Below, in pieces: positions 41,974-50,594 of a DNA stretch of 64,000 nucleotides. The DNA lies in assembly GCF_014204415.1 (NCBI RefSeq), contig NZ_JACHLE010000001.1, positions 868,001-932,000 on the forward strand, read 5' to 3'. The notes beneath the pieces are model-generated. The model saw only the letters and a program-made list of their open reading frames with translations. It was not told the DNA's origin and did no database searches. Source of the DNA: Chryseobacterium defluvii (lineage in GTDB: Bacteria; Bacteroidota; Bacteroidia; Flavobacteriales; Weeksellaceae). Within the stretch, counting starts at the first letter, position 1; each line of letters opens with the position of its first letter. The translations under genes and the position numbers were made by a program.

Positions 41974-43488
41974 TCAGCTATCTGTACGGTTCCTTATCCA
42001 TAGTATAATATCGTCCTGCGGGGGGACATTTAAACGTTTTCTTAAGTTATACTTATTATTCTTTATGGTCTGAACAGCCTTAAAAGTATAGTCTGCGATA
42101 TCTTTTGTATTGAATCCCAAATAAATATAAGCAGACAGTATAAGTTCCGAAGTCTTAAGGCCTGGATTAATTTCCAGCATTTTCTCACGAAATTCCGGAT
42201 ATATTTCCTGGAAGCGTCCCCAGAATTCAGGGCTGTTTTCTTTGGCTAGTTGTATTATTTCTTCAAAGGTCTCATTCACTTTCTGCTTCAGCTCTTCCAT
42301 TTCTTTGTCCTTTTGTGAAATCATTATTTCATTTTCTGTAAGTAAGAATTCTTTCCTCTTATTTTTCCTGTAATAGAATATTCCCAATAAGGCAATACCT
42401 ATACTGATCACAAAAATACCTCCGATAATATAATACAGCCTGTTTCGTCTTGACTCTTCTTCCCTTTCCTGCTCATTTAGAAAATGGACGACAAAGGTAT
42501 CCATTGTGGGCTCTTTGATACTATTGAGGCTGTCTTTCAAAATTGTATGCCTTAATAAGTATTCTTTAGATTTTTGAGGCAGATTCAAACTGTCATACTC
42601 ATTAGAAAAAAGTTTATATAGCCCTACTAAATCATTAGGTGTATTTAATTGTTTGAAAATATGCTCTGCTTTTTTATAATAGTCCAGGGCTTCCTCATGA
42701 CGTTTTTGCTTGGCGGATAATGTACCATATCCCCAATAAAGGCATGCTTTCTGAAAAAGAAAGTCCTGACTATCCATTATGGGTCCAGAAGCTTTATCAA
42801 GAAAATATTTTGCGGAATCCAGCTTATTATGCCTCGAATACCAGTCTCCTATATTGGTTATTGTAATTAAGTTACGCCGTGGATCATCAGGAAGTGCCTC
42901 ATATGCTTTTTTAAAATAATAAAGGGAAGAATCGGGAAATTTAGCCATATATCTGCAAACGGCCTTATGATTATACGCATAATGAAGCATAAATCCTTTA
43001 TTTTGGGGATCCTTTATTTTAATTCCGAACCGTATGGCTTTATCAAGGGTTTCGCTTGCTTTTTTATGGAAACCCAATGCATCATAGTTATTCCCGTATT
43101 CTATGTATAGCCAGCTTTGCAGGTGATTCGAACTTTCCATGCCCTTGTGTTTTTCCGCCAGTTTCAGGAATCGCAGGCTTTCATCATATTTATAGATAAG
43201 AAAGAGGGCATTGGCAATATTCAGATAGCTTGTAATAACTCCTTTGGAATACTGTATTTTTTCCGATGCCTCGATCAATTGAGTACTTAATAAGAATAAT
43301 TCTTTGAATCTTCTTTCATCCCTGAGATAGACAATCTCGTTATATTGAAGGCTGTCAATTTGTTTCGGAGTATACATTTTGTGACCGGAAAGTGGTTTCT
43401 CAATAATAATTCCTGCCTGGGAGAGAAAAAAATTTGAAATAAGGATAAAGGAAAGATTAAATAATAGTATTAACAATTTCCTTTTCAT
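41974..43488 (-). CDS. Membrane-bound TPR / LuxR-like transcriptional regulator 1
   Basis: A 504-residue one-component regulator. A signal peptide or signal anchor (residues 1-24) leads to an exported helical domain with about six TPR-like repeats (residues 60-330; SWLYIEYGNNYDALGFHKKASETLDKAI and similar). A membrane span lies near 347-370 (YYIIGGIFVISIGIALLGIFYY), then a charged coiled coil (QKDKEMEELKQKVNETF), and a C-terminal LuxR-like HTH (LILSAYIYLGFNTKDIADYTFKAVQTIKNNKYNLRKRL). The topology implies periplasmic sensing and cytoplasmic DNA binding. The DNA-binding half is nearly identical to the next gene's, whereas the TPR half differs. Confidence 0.8.
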   Translation of the reverse strand: MKRKLLILLFNLSFILISNFFLSQAGIIIEKPLSGHKMYTPKQIDSLQYNEIVYLRDERRFKELFLLSTQLIEASEKIQYSKGVITSYLNIANALFLIYKYDESLRFLKLAEKHKGMESSNHLQSWLYIEYGNNYDALGFHKKASETLDKAIRFGIKIKDPQNKGFMLHYAYNHKAVCRYMAKFPDSSLYYFKKAYEALPDDPRRNLITITNIGDWYSRHNKLDSAKYFLDKASGPIMDSQDFLFQKACLYWGYGTLSAKQKRHEEALDYYKKAEHIFKQLNTPNDLVGLYKLFSNEYDSLNLPQKSKEYLLRHTILKDSLNSIKEPTMDTFVVHFLNEQEREEESRRNRLYYIIGGIFVISIGIALLGIFYYRKNKRKEFLLTENEIMISQKDKEMEELKQKVNETFEEIIQLAKENSPEFWGRFQEIYPEFREKMLEINPGLKTSELILSAYIYLGFNTKDIADYTFKAVQTIKNNKYNLRKRLNVPPQDDIILWIRNRTDS

Positions 43489-43534
43489 TCCTTGAGGTTT
43501 ATAAAATTAAAGATACAAAATATTTACAGACTTT

Positions 43535-45028
43535 CTATTGCCGGGAGTTTTCCCTCATCCATAATATAATATCATCCTGCGGAGGAACGTTTAAGCGTTT
43601 CCTTAAGTTATATTTATTATTCTTTATGGTCTGAACAGCCTTAAAGGTATAGTCAGCAATATCTTTGGTATTGAATCCCAGATAAATATAAGCAGATAAT
43701 ATAAGCTCCGTGGTCTTAAGGCCGGGATTGATATCCAGCATTTTTTCACGGAATCCCGGATATACTTCCTGGAAGCGCCCCCAGAATTCGGGACTGTTTT
43801 CCTTGGCCAGTTGTATGATTTCTTCAAAAGTTTCATTCACCTTCTGCTTCAGCTCTTCCATTTCTTTATCCTTTTGTGAGATCGCTATTGTATTTTCAGT
43901 AAGTAAGAATTCTTTCCTCTTATTTTTCCTGTAATAGAATATTCCTAATAAGGCAATACCTATACTGACCACAATAATTCCGCCTATGGTATAATACAGG
44001 TTATACTTAACAGCCCTGCTTTCCTGTTCCTGCTCTTCGAGAAAATGAATGACAGACATATCAAGGGCCGGCTGCTTTATATTGTTCAGGCTATCTTTTA
44101 GCAGAGTATGCTTCAGAAAATATTCAGTTGATTTTTCAGGCATATCCAGGCTGTCGTATACTTTTGCTATAAGCTCATAAAGCCCTACAAGATCATTCGG
44201 CTGCTTTAATTGTTTAAAAATCGCCTCACTATTTTCAAAAGCTTCAAGAGCCTGTTTATATTTTTTTTGATTATTGTATAAGGTGCCATATCCCCAATCC
44301 AGGCAGGCTTTCTGATATACAAAATCAGGCCTGTCCCTGATGATTTCAAAGGCCTTTCCAAAGTAATACTCAGCAGAGTCTGTTTTATTGCTTTTCGCAT
44401 ACCAGTCCCCTACATTGATCGTGGATGTAGGTTCTTCAGGAAGTATATCAACAGATCTTTTAAAATAATAAAGCGAGGAATCCGGAATTCCGGCAATGTA
44501 TTTACAGACCGCTTTACGGTTATATGCATAGGACAACATACGTTTCTTACTCAATGCATCCTCTATTTTCTTGCCATATTGTATGGCTTTACTGAAAGCC
44601 TGGCTGGCTTTTTCACTAAAGCCCAGAACGTCAAAATTGTTTCCGAACTCAATGTATAGCCAACTTGATATATAATGATCTTTTTTTTTATCATTTTCTT
44701 TTTCTGCCAGCTTCAAAAAGCGAAGGCTTTCATCATATTTGCCGGTAAGGAATAAAATATTGGCGATATGGATATATCCGCTTATAATTCCTCTGGAGTA
44801 TTTTAAGTTTTTTGATCTCTGTATCAGCTGTTTGTTCAAAGAAACCACTTCCCGGAACTTTCCCTGACTTCTAAGGAACGGAGTGATACTATTCTGCAGG
44901 CTGTCTATCTCTTTCAGTGAATATGCCTGTACCCTGTTATGATTAATATATCCTGCCTGGGAGAAAAAAAAATCAGGTATGAGTATAAAGGAAAAAATAA
45001 ACAATACTATTAATTGATTCCTTCTCAT
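43535..45028 (-). CDS. Membrane-bound TPR / LuxR-like transcriptional regulator 2
   Basis: A 497-residue paralogue of regulator 1 with the same order: signal (1-24), exported TPR helices, membrane span near 343-366 (YYTIGGIIVVSIGIALLGIFYY), coiled coil, LuxR-like HTH. From the membrane span to the end, only about a dozen of 150 residues differ from regulator 1; the TPR part is much more diverged. The recognition helix segment FKAVQTIKNNKYNLRKRLNV is identical, so both probably bind the same DNA sites. It is the first gene of the pair, 46 bases upstream of regulator 1, likely cotranscribed. Confidence 0.8.
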   Translation of the reverse strand: MRRNQLIVLFIFSFILIPDFFFSQAGYINHNRVQAYSLKEIDSLQNSITPFLRSQGKFREVVSLNKQLIQRSKNLKYSRGIISGYIHIANILFLTGKYDESLRFLKLAEKENDKKKDHYISSWLYIEFGNNFDVLGFSEKASQAFSKAIQYGKKIEDALSKKRMLSYAYNRKAVCKYIAGIPDSSLYYFKRSVDILPEEPTSTINVGDWYAKSNKTDSAEYYFGKAFEIIRDRPDFVYQKACLDWGYGTLYNNQKKYKQALEAFENSEAIFKQLKQPNDLVGLYELIAKVYDSLDMPEKSTEYFLKHTLLKDSLNNIKQPALDMSVIHFLEEQEQESRAVKYNLYYTIGGIIVVSIGIALLGIFYYRKNKRKEFLLTENTIAISQKDKEMEELKQKVNETFEEIIQLAKENSPEFWGRFQEVYPGFREKMLDINPGLKTTELILSAYIYLGFNTKDIADYTFKAVQTIKNNKYNLRKRLNVPPQDDIILWMRENSRQ

Positions 45029-45148
45029 CGTTTGAATTTTGTCAATTAAAGGTACAAAATATAACCGAAAGTCAATATTAATAATTCACAAATGCTCTGC
45101 ATCACCTCTTAATTTCCGAAATGTATAATGAGTCTGGAATTTTTAAAA

Positions 45149-45156
45149 TAAATTTG
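45149..45156 (+). promoter_or_regulatory. -7 box of the radical SAM gene
   Basis: TAAATTTG matches TAnnTTTG, 13 bases before the TTG start at 45170. Confidence 0.45.
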
Positions 45157-45169
45157 TAAAAATTTTCTA

Positions 45170-47362
45170 TTGAAAGATCTGCTTCTTATCACTCCGCCAT
45201 TTACCCAACTGAACACTCCCTATCCAGCAACGGCATATATCAAAGGTTTCCTGAATACCAAAAATATTTCCGCCTGCCAGATGGATCTGGGGATCGAGGT
45301 TATACTGGGGATATTTTCAGCAGACGGTCTAAGAAAGGTTTTCAATAATGAAACCAGCCCGAGAAACCCATCTGAAAATTCCCAGAGGATTTTTGCGTTA
45401 AGGGAAGAATACCTTAAAACGATCGATCAGGTTATTCTTTTCCTGCAGGGTAAAAATCCTACATTGGCAAGGCAGATCTGCAGTATGAATTTTCTTCCGG
45501 AAGCATCCCGTTTCAATCAGCTGGATGATATGGAATTTGCATTCGGGAATATGGGTCTGCAGGATAAAGCCAAACATCTTGCTACCCTATACCTGGAGGA
45601 TCTTTCAGATTATATTGTTGAAAATACAGATCCTGATTTCGGATTCAGCAGGTATGCAGAGCGTTTGGGGAAAAGTGCCAATTCTTTTGATGAGCTCTAT
45701 TCAAAGCTTACTGATGAGCAATCATTTATTGATGATATCACTCTAAACATCCTTCGGGAAAAGCTGGATACCATAGAGCCCAAAATGGTGTGCTTTTCCA
45801 TTCCATTCCCCGGAAACCTGTATTCCGGTTTCAGATGTGCAAAGTTCATCAAAGAAAATTATCCCCATATCAAAACCGTAATGGGTGGTGGCTTTCCGAA
45901 TACCGAACTGAGAGAAGTGAAAGACATAAGGGTTTTTGAATTCTTTGACTTCATTACATTAGATGACGGCGAGTTACCTCTAGAGCTGCTTTGCGAAAAC
46001 CTGAATGCAGAGTACAATCCTGAAACTGAGTATAAAAGAACTTTTTTAGCAGAAGACCAAACGGTTGTTTATAAAAACAATTCAAAAAGGCATGATTATA
46101 AACAGGCTGACATCGGTACACCGGATTATACAGATTTACTACTGGATCAGTACATTTCCGTTATCGAAATTGCCAACCCGATGCACAGCTTATGGAGTGA
46201 CGGAAGATGGAATAAACTTACAATGGCTCACGGCTGCTATTGGGGTAAATGTACTTTTTGTGATATTTCGCTGGATTATATAAAAATTTATGAGCCTGTT
46301 TCTGCCAAAATCCTGGTAGACCGGATGGAAGAGCTTATACGAACTACCGGCGACACCGGGTTTCATTTTGTGGATGAGGCTGCACCGCCTGCCCTCATGA
46401 GAGAAGTGGCCTTAGAGATCCTGCGAAGAAATCTTGTAGTGACATGGTGGACTAATATCCGGTTTGAAAAAAGCTTTAGCCGGGATCTCTGCTATTTATT
46501 GAAGCTTTCAGGGTGTGTAGCTGTTTCGGGAGGATTAGAGGTGGCCAGTGACCGGTTGCTTCAATTGATTGACAAAGGAGTTTCTGTGGAGCAGGTTGCC
46601 CGGGTGACACGAAATTTTACGGAAGCAGGAATCATGGTGCATGCTTATCTGATGTATGGCTACCCTACCCAAACCGTCCAGGAAACCATAGATTCTTTGG
46701 AAATGGTAAGACAGATGTTTGAAATGGGAATCCTGCAAAGCGGTTTCTGGCACCAGTTTGCCATGACTGCACATTCACCGGTAGGTATGCACCCTGAAGA
46801 GTTTGGAGTGATACCAGTTAAGCAGGAAATCCTGTTTGCCAATAATGATGTGGATTTTAAAGATAAGACGGGAATTGATCATCATGCTTTTAGTTTTGGG
46901 CTGAGAAAGTCTCTTTTTAACTATATGCACGGGATTCATTTTGAAATTCCGCTCCAAGAATGGTTCGATTTTAAAATTCCAAAGACCACCATCCATCCAG
47001 ATCATATCCATAACTGCCTGTTAGAAGAAGATCAGTTTATTTTTAAAGGAAATTCAAGAGTCCTTTTTCCGGCTAAAAACCCGATAATTGATCATTTTAT
47101 CAAAACAAAAAAGAGGAACAGCTGGCCATACACCCGGCTATCTTTCCATATAAAAACCAACATCATAAAAGTTGATCTGGAACAGGAAAAAGCGGAATGG
47201 CTGGTAAAAATCCTTGAAGAAAATCCGATAGAAAGTTCGAAAAGGGTTACTCTTCAACAACTTAAGGCCCGGTTTGAAGAAAATTTTGAAGATTTTGAAT
47301 TGTTCTGGTTCTCAAAGCCCATACAGCAGCTTAAGGAGAATGGTGCTATTCTGACCTTATAG
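45170..47362 (+). CDS. B12-binding-domain radical SAM protein
   Basis: A 730-residue cytoplasmic enzyme with TTG as start codon (LLLITPPFTQLNTPYPATAYIKGFL is the usual N-terminus of the cobalamin-binding domain). The Rossmann-like B12 domain extends to about residue 270 (VMGGGFPNTELREV near 237). The radical SAM cluster motif is HGCYWGKCTFCD near residue 355; the cysteines are spaced C-x4-C-x2-C rather than the standard C-x3-C-x2-C. FHFVDEAAPP and SGGLEVASDRLLQLIDKGV follow as expected for the barrel. The last 200 residues are a family-specific C-terminal domain. Substrate unknown. It is transcribed alone, against the direction of the surrounding surface locus. Confidence 0.8.
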   Translation: MKDLLLITPPFTQLNTPYPATAYIKGFLNTKNISACQMDLGIEVILGIFSADGLRKVFNNETSPRNPSENSQRIFALREEYLKTIDQVILFLQGKNPTLARQICSMNFLPEASRFNQLDDMEFAFGNMGLQDKAKHLATLYLEDLSDYIVENTDPDFGFSRYAERLGKSANSFDELYSKLTDEQSFIDDITLNILREKLDTIEPKMVCFSIPFPGNLYSGFRCAKFIKENYPHIKTVMGGGFPNTELREVKDIRVFEFFDFITLDDGELPLELLCENLNAEYNPETEYKRTFLAEDQTVVYKNNSKRHDYKQADIGTPDYTDLLLDQYISVIEIANPMHSLWSDGRWNKLTMAHGCYWGKCTFCDISLDYIKIYEPVSAKILVDRMEELIRTTGDTGFHFVDEAAPPALMREVALEILRRNLVVTWWTNIRFEKSFSRDLCYLLKLSGCVAVSGGLEVASDRLLQLIDKGVSVEQVARVTRNFTEAGIMVHAYLMYGYPTQTVQETIDSLEMVRQMFEMGILQSGFWHQFAMTAHSPVGMHPEEFGVIPVKQEILFANNDVDFKDKTGIDHHAFSFGLRKSLFNYMHGIHFEIPLQEWFDFKIPKTTIHPDHIHNCLLEEDQFIFKGNSRVLFPAKNPIIDHFIKTKKRNSWPYTRLSFHIKTNIIKVDLEQEKAEWLVKILEENPIESSKRVTLQQLKARFEENFEDFELFWFSKPIQQLKENGAILTL

Positions 47363-47741
47363 AGCTTAAGCCAAGCGATATGGATGTTCTGCCACTTCCG
47401 GATATCATTTTATTATAACCGTTCCTTAGCCTTCTTGATTGCCAGATTTCATTACTTTCTTATTCAACCGTTTAATAAAGTAAACCGCGATAAGTCATTT
47501 TTCCCCGTGATTTGGCTTCTTGGCTGTCTTTTCGCTGTTCATGGCTGTTTTCTTTTTTTCATCATAAAATTCGTTTTATTAGACAGATGTCATTTTCTGT
47601 TTTTTAATTAAAATATCTTTTGGTTTTCAAAAGCCTGTTATACAATAAAAAACCACTCTCATATTTTCATATTGAAAGTGGTTGGGTATCATTATTTTTT
47701 ATCCTGTTAAACTATATATGATTTAACTGATAAATCTGTTT
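47363..47741. other. Spacer between convergent genes
   Basis: 379 bases. Apart from the terminator at 47645-47683 I see no convincing gene. An open frame on the plus strand (47384-47611) has unusual composition and no plausible start signal. After the TGA at 47742 the minus strand continues in frame as a decayed end of HTH-2 to a TAG at 47712. Confidence 0.5.
47645..47683 (-). terminator. Terminator of HTH cassette B
   Basis: On the minus strand AACCACTTTCAATAT pairs with ATATGAGAGTGGTT around a GAAA loop, followed by a T run. It lies downstream of the ancestral stop of HTH-2. Confidence 0.75.
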
Positions 47742-48026
47742 TCATCTGGCAATAGTATTTCTGCTTAGCCTGAATATCCTCGCCAACTCTGAATTATTGA
47801 GCCGGTACTTCTTCTGATAAGTTAAAATCTCCAGAACAGACTCTTCATCATAAGCCCGGAAACGCTGATTTTCTTTATCAGCACCTTCATTATTTTTATC
47901 CGAAATCAGATTATCGAATCGGATAATATCCGTACTTTTCTCAAAACGTGGCACTTCTTTGGTTCCTTCAAGCCCTTTTGATCGTAACAGATCTTCATAA
48001 ATCTTTTGGTAATTGGGTATTTTCAT
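47742..48026 (-). pseudogene. HTH cassette B, second protein (HTH-2), truncated by in-frame TGA
   Basis: The 94-residue frame aligns with HTH-2 of cassette A but ends at LSRNTIAR, where the sister continues Lys-Trp-Lys-Lys-Ile-Tyr. The stop codon is TGA in the exact place of the sister's Trp codon (TGG). Reading on in the same frame gives K-Q-I-Y-Q-L-N-H-I and then TAG at 47712-47714, so the original protein would have been 104 residues. A single G-to-A change explains the truncation. The HTH recognition helix is retained, so partial activity is possible. It overlaps the first cassette gene by 32 bases. Confidence 0.7.
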
Positions 48027-48465
48027 TGGTCAGTGTAATTTCATATTTTCTTATCCATTTATAAATAGTAGTTCTGGGAATATTATATTCCTGCATGACC
48101 TCTACTACAGTTTTTTGCTTTGATGCAACAAGCTTCACCAAAAATTCCCTGATCTCCCGGGTATAAATATTTTTTCTGAATACTATTTTGTCTCCCGTCT
48201 GTTTGGCCTTTCTGCTGTTTTTTGTATGCGAAATTCCGTCATACAACAAAAGGTGTGTTACATATATCCTGAAGAAATCATATTCTGCAAGCTTACTCCA
48301 TCTGAGGAGGACATCAGTATCCAAACTTTTTTCTTCATACATCCTGAGAATCTCTTCTTCTTTGAGTTTGAAAAAATTACAGATTCTGTCTATAGAGATC
48401 TCCTCCTGCTCTATCTGCTTTTTGATATAGTTTCCTATATGGATATTTTTAAAATCTGCTTCCAT
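47995..48465 (-). CDS. HTH cassette B, first protein (HTH-1)
   Basis: A 156-residue paralogue of HTH-1 of cassette A. It has the N-terminal repressor-like HTH (ISIDRICNFFKLKEEEILRMYEEKSLDTDVLLRWSKL), the conserved YDFFRIYVTHLLLYDGISHTKN block, and the C-terminal transposase-type HTH (QKTVVEVMQEYNIPRTTIYKWIRKY). It carries 15 extra C-terminal residues that run into the start of HTH-2, whereas the sister stops before it. Located 54 bases after a VGINT/fibre gene, the same position as cassette A. Confidence 0.75.
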   Translation of the reverse strand: MEADFKNIHIGNYIKKQIEQEEISIDRICNFFKLKEEEILRMYEEKSLDTDVLLRWSKLAEYDFFRIYVTHLLLYDGISHTKNSRKAKQTGDKIVFRKNIYTREIREFLVKLVASKQKTVVEVMQEYNIPRTTIYKWIRKYEITLTNENTQLPKDL

Positions 48466-48519
48466 AATCTAAAGACTATTAGTAGTTTGCGGTTAAGAAA
48501 TTAAGACCAGTACCGATGT

Positions 48520-50064
48520 TTATTTCTGCTTCATTTTAAGTACTTTTATCTCTTCCTGAAGCTCTTTTATCATTTTGTTCTGTTCAATGGCATACAGATA
48601 CAGTTCTTCTATCTTTTCCATATTGGTAATAGTATTTTTAGAAACATCTATGGTCATCTCTTTTTCCCGTATCTCTTCTATGGAAGCATAGCCCGGCAAA
48701 TGTCCGTTCTCTTTAATAAATCCTTCAACATCTTCCAGTTTTTTGAATTTATACTGAGGATTGATTGCTGACTTTCCTTGATAATAGCCTTCAAATACAT
48801 AATCCGGGTATGTTGTGGTATTGGAAATAAAGTTCGTGGCTTTTACAGATCCGGCTACTTCAAGTTTATTTGATGTAGGATTTGTACCTATTGCAACGTT
48901 GCCTGTAGTCCCACTTACCGTCATTCTACCCTGTCCTGCTGTTACCAATCTTAAACTTGTGGCTGAACCAGTGGCCGTTCCCACATCCATCCCGGAGATG
49001 GACCCTCCCGCTGTATACTGGGCAGCACTTGAAGCATCTACAAACATATCTGCAAAAGTATTTCCTGATGCTATAGCCCGGATATATCCCCTGGATGAAC
49101 CTCCCACTGACAGCATTCCATTTCCTGCTGCTGTATTATTAATGGTAGTAGAGCTGGAGCCATTGACAAATGACAACAGAAAACTGGATGTATTTACAGT
49201 CCTTGCGCTGGTAAGGGTTCCATTTGCCGTATAAATATTGGGAACCGTAACATTGGGAGTAACCCCGTTCACATTGGATGTCAGTGTATTTCCTGATACC
49301 GATAAAGTATGGGTGGTTGCTGCGGTAACGGCAGGGGTAAGATCCAGTGAATTACTTGCAATACCATTGACTGTACCCGTTAAACTGGTTCCCGATAATG
49401 ATAACGCATTGGTATTGATCATGGGTACCGTTGTACCTGCTATACCATTGACAGTCGTGGAAAGGGAATTACCGGTGGAAGTATTACTTACCGTTTTTAC
49501 AGCAGTGGTATTTGCAGAAACTCCGTTCACTGTGGAAGTGATCGTATTATTTCCCGTACCGCCACTTACCAAGGTATTGGTAGTAGCAGCCGTTATGGCA
49601 GGCGTAAGATCCAGTGAATTACTTGCAATACCATTCACTGTACCCGTTAAACTGGTTCCTGATAATGATAATGAATTGGTATTAATTGCAGGCGCCGTTG
49701 AACTGATACCATTCACGTTAGAGGTAATGGTATTTCCTGATGTGGTCAGATTATTGGTGGTAGCGGCTGGTGTTCCTGCTCCGCCTAATACCCATTTTGT
49801 GCCGTCATTATAATACAATGCAGGTGTTACATCTCCTGCCGTAGCTGTATTATATACAATCATCCCGGCTACATGGGCAGTAAGTGGTGAAGCTGAAGAG
49901 GTAGAAGTAAGGGATACTCTGGGAGGAAGAAGTCCCTTGTCTGAAGATACTACATCTAATACTGCATTAGAGTCCGGGCTGGATGTATTAATCCCTACAT
50001 TACCTGTTTGTGCTAAAAAAAAGGACCCTGATAATACAGCAATCGAAATACTTAATTTTCTCAT
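48520..50064 (-). CDS. Fibre-like VGINT surface protein with TVNGI repeats (514 residues)
   Basis: The signal peptide ends FLAQ, then TGNVGINTSSPDSNAVLDVVSS. The HVAGMIVYNTATAGDVTPALYYNDGTKWVLGG segment matches the 192-residue protein at 40317-40895. Residues about 100-280 are repeats with SLSGTSLTGTVNGIASNSL and TAVKTVSNTSTGNSLSTTVNG. One block recurs in frame with an offset of 267 bases (89 codons) and near-identical DNA. The C-terminal 100 residues (PDYVFEGYYQG..LEDVEGFIKENGHLPGYASIEEI..MEKIEELYLYAIEQNKMIKELQEEI) are the tail-fibre-type coiled-coil end. Likely a trimeric secreted fibre or adhesin. Confidence 0.76.
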   Translation of the reverse strand: MRKLSISIAVLSGSFFLAQTGNVGINTSSPDSNAVLDVVSSDKGLLPPRVSLTSTSSASPLTAHVAGMIVYNTATAGDVTPALYYNDGTKWVLGGAGTPAATTNNLTTSGNTITSNVNGISSTAPAINTNSLSLSGTSLTGTVNGIASNSLDLTPAITAATTNTLVSGGTGNNTITSTVNGVSANTTAVKTVSNTSTGNSLSTTVNGIAGTTVPMINTNALSLSGTSLTGTVNGIASNSLDLTPAVTAATTHTLSVSGNTLTSNVNGVTPNVTVPNIYTANGTLTSARTVNTSSFLLSFVNGSSSTTINNTAAGNGMLSVGGSSRGYIRAIASGNTFADMFVDASSAAQYTAGGSISGMDVGTATGSATSLRLVTAGQGRMTVSGTTGNVAIGTNPTSNKLEVAGSVKATNFISNTTTYPDYVFEGYYQGKSAINPQYKFKKLEDVEGFIKENGHLPGYASIEEIREKEMTIDVSKNTITNMEKIEELYLYAIEQNKMIKELQEEIKVLKMKQK

Positions 50065-50594
50065 AATTCTTAGTGTCTTTTATATATTTTAAATGTTATG
50101 TTATTTTAATTGAAAATAGCTCCACAAGATATTTGCTTATGCTTTTTGACATTGTCATTGGCCATCTTTCGTCATTTTTATCATTTAGCATATAACAAAT
50201 CCCTATATGGGCAAAAATCATTTAAAAATTTTTCTGTTTTAAAATATTTGATAATATTAGCTAAATGCTTGGCAATATTAGTTCCGATTAAAAAAAAAAC
50301 AAAAAAATGGATCTCTACAATATCACTCTCTATTCTTACATGATAAAAGCTCATTGTAGAATAAAACTATAAATAATTGATTATCATATATGTAAATTTG
50401 TAAATCCTTTTTTGAAATAATATTTCAAAAGTTTTGAGTTTTCAGAAAATTGAAGCAAAAAGTGGAGTTATTGATGGAATGTTTTCAGAAAAATAGAAAA
50501 CTTATTTTTACTTAAGTCTTTTTTTAAGACTGGAAAAGTTGAAGAGATGTTGAATTGTGTACTACAATTATCAAAAAAGCAGCTAAAAAAATAA
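50065..50594. other. Long AT-rich regulatory spacer
   Basis: 530 bases with no convincing gene; the composition is strongly AT-rich. It is the leader of the 514-residue fibre gene and the trailer of regulator 3. A short hairpin (AGTCTT / AAGACT) near 50515-50533 lies downstream of the regulator but lacks an adjoining T run on that strand. The length suggests room for regulator binding upstream of the fibre gene. Confidence 0.5.

Noticed and set aside
47384-47611. Open frame of 75 codons after the radical SAM gene
   Set aside because: Phe/Cys-rich, without a family, signal logic or ribosome site; most likely chance in an AT-rich spacer.
33766-50064. Prophage tail-fibre region
   Set aside because: Fibre-like repeats and a tail-fibre-type C-terminus are present, but there are no capsid, terminase, portal, integrase or lysis genes, and every fibre gene has a Sec signal peptide.
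50110-50343. Open frame of 77 codons in the 530-base spacer
   Set aside because: Composition is that of AT-rich noncoding DNA, with no homology pattern and on the strand opposite to the adjacent genes.
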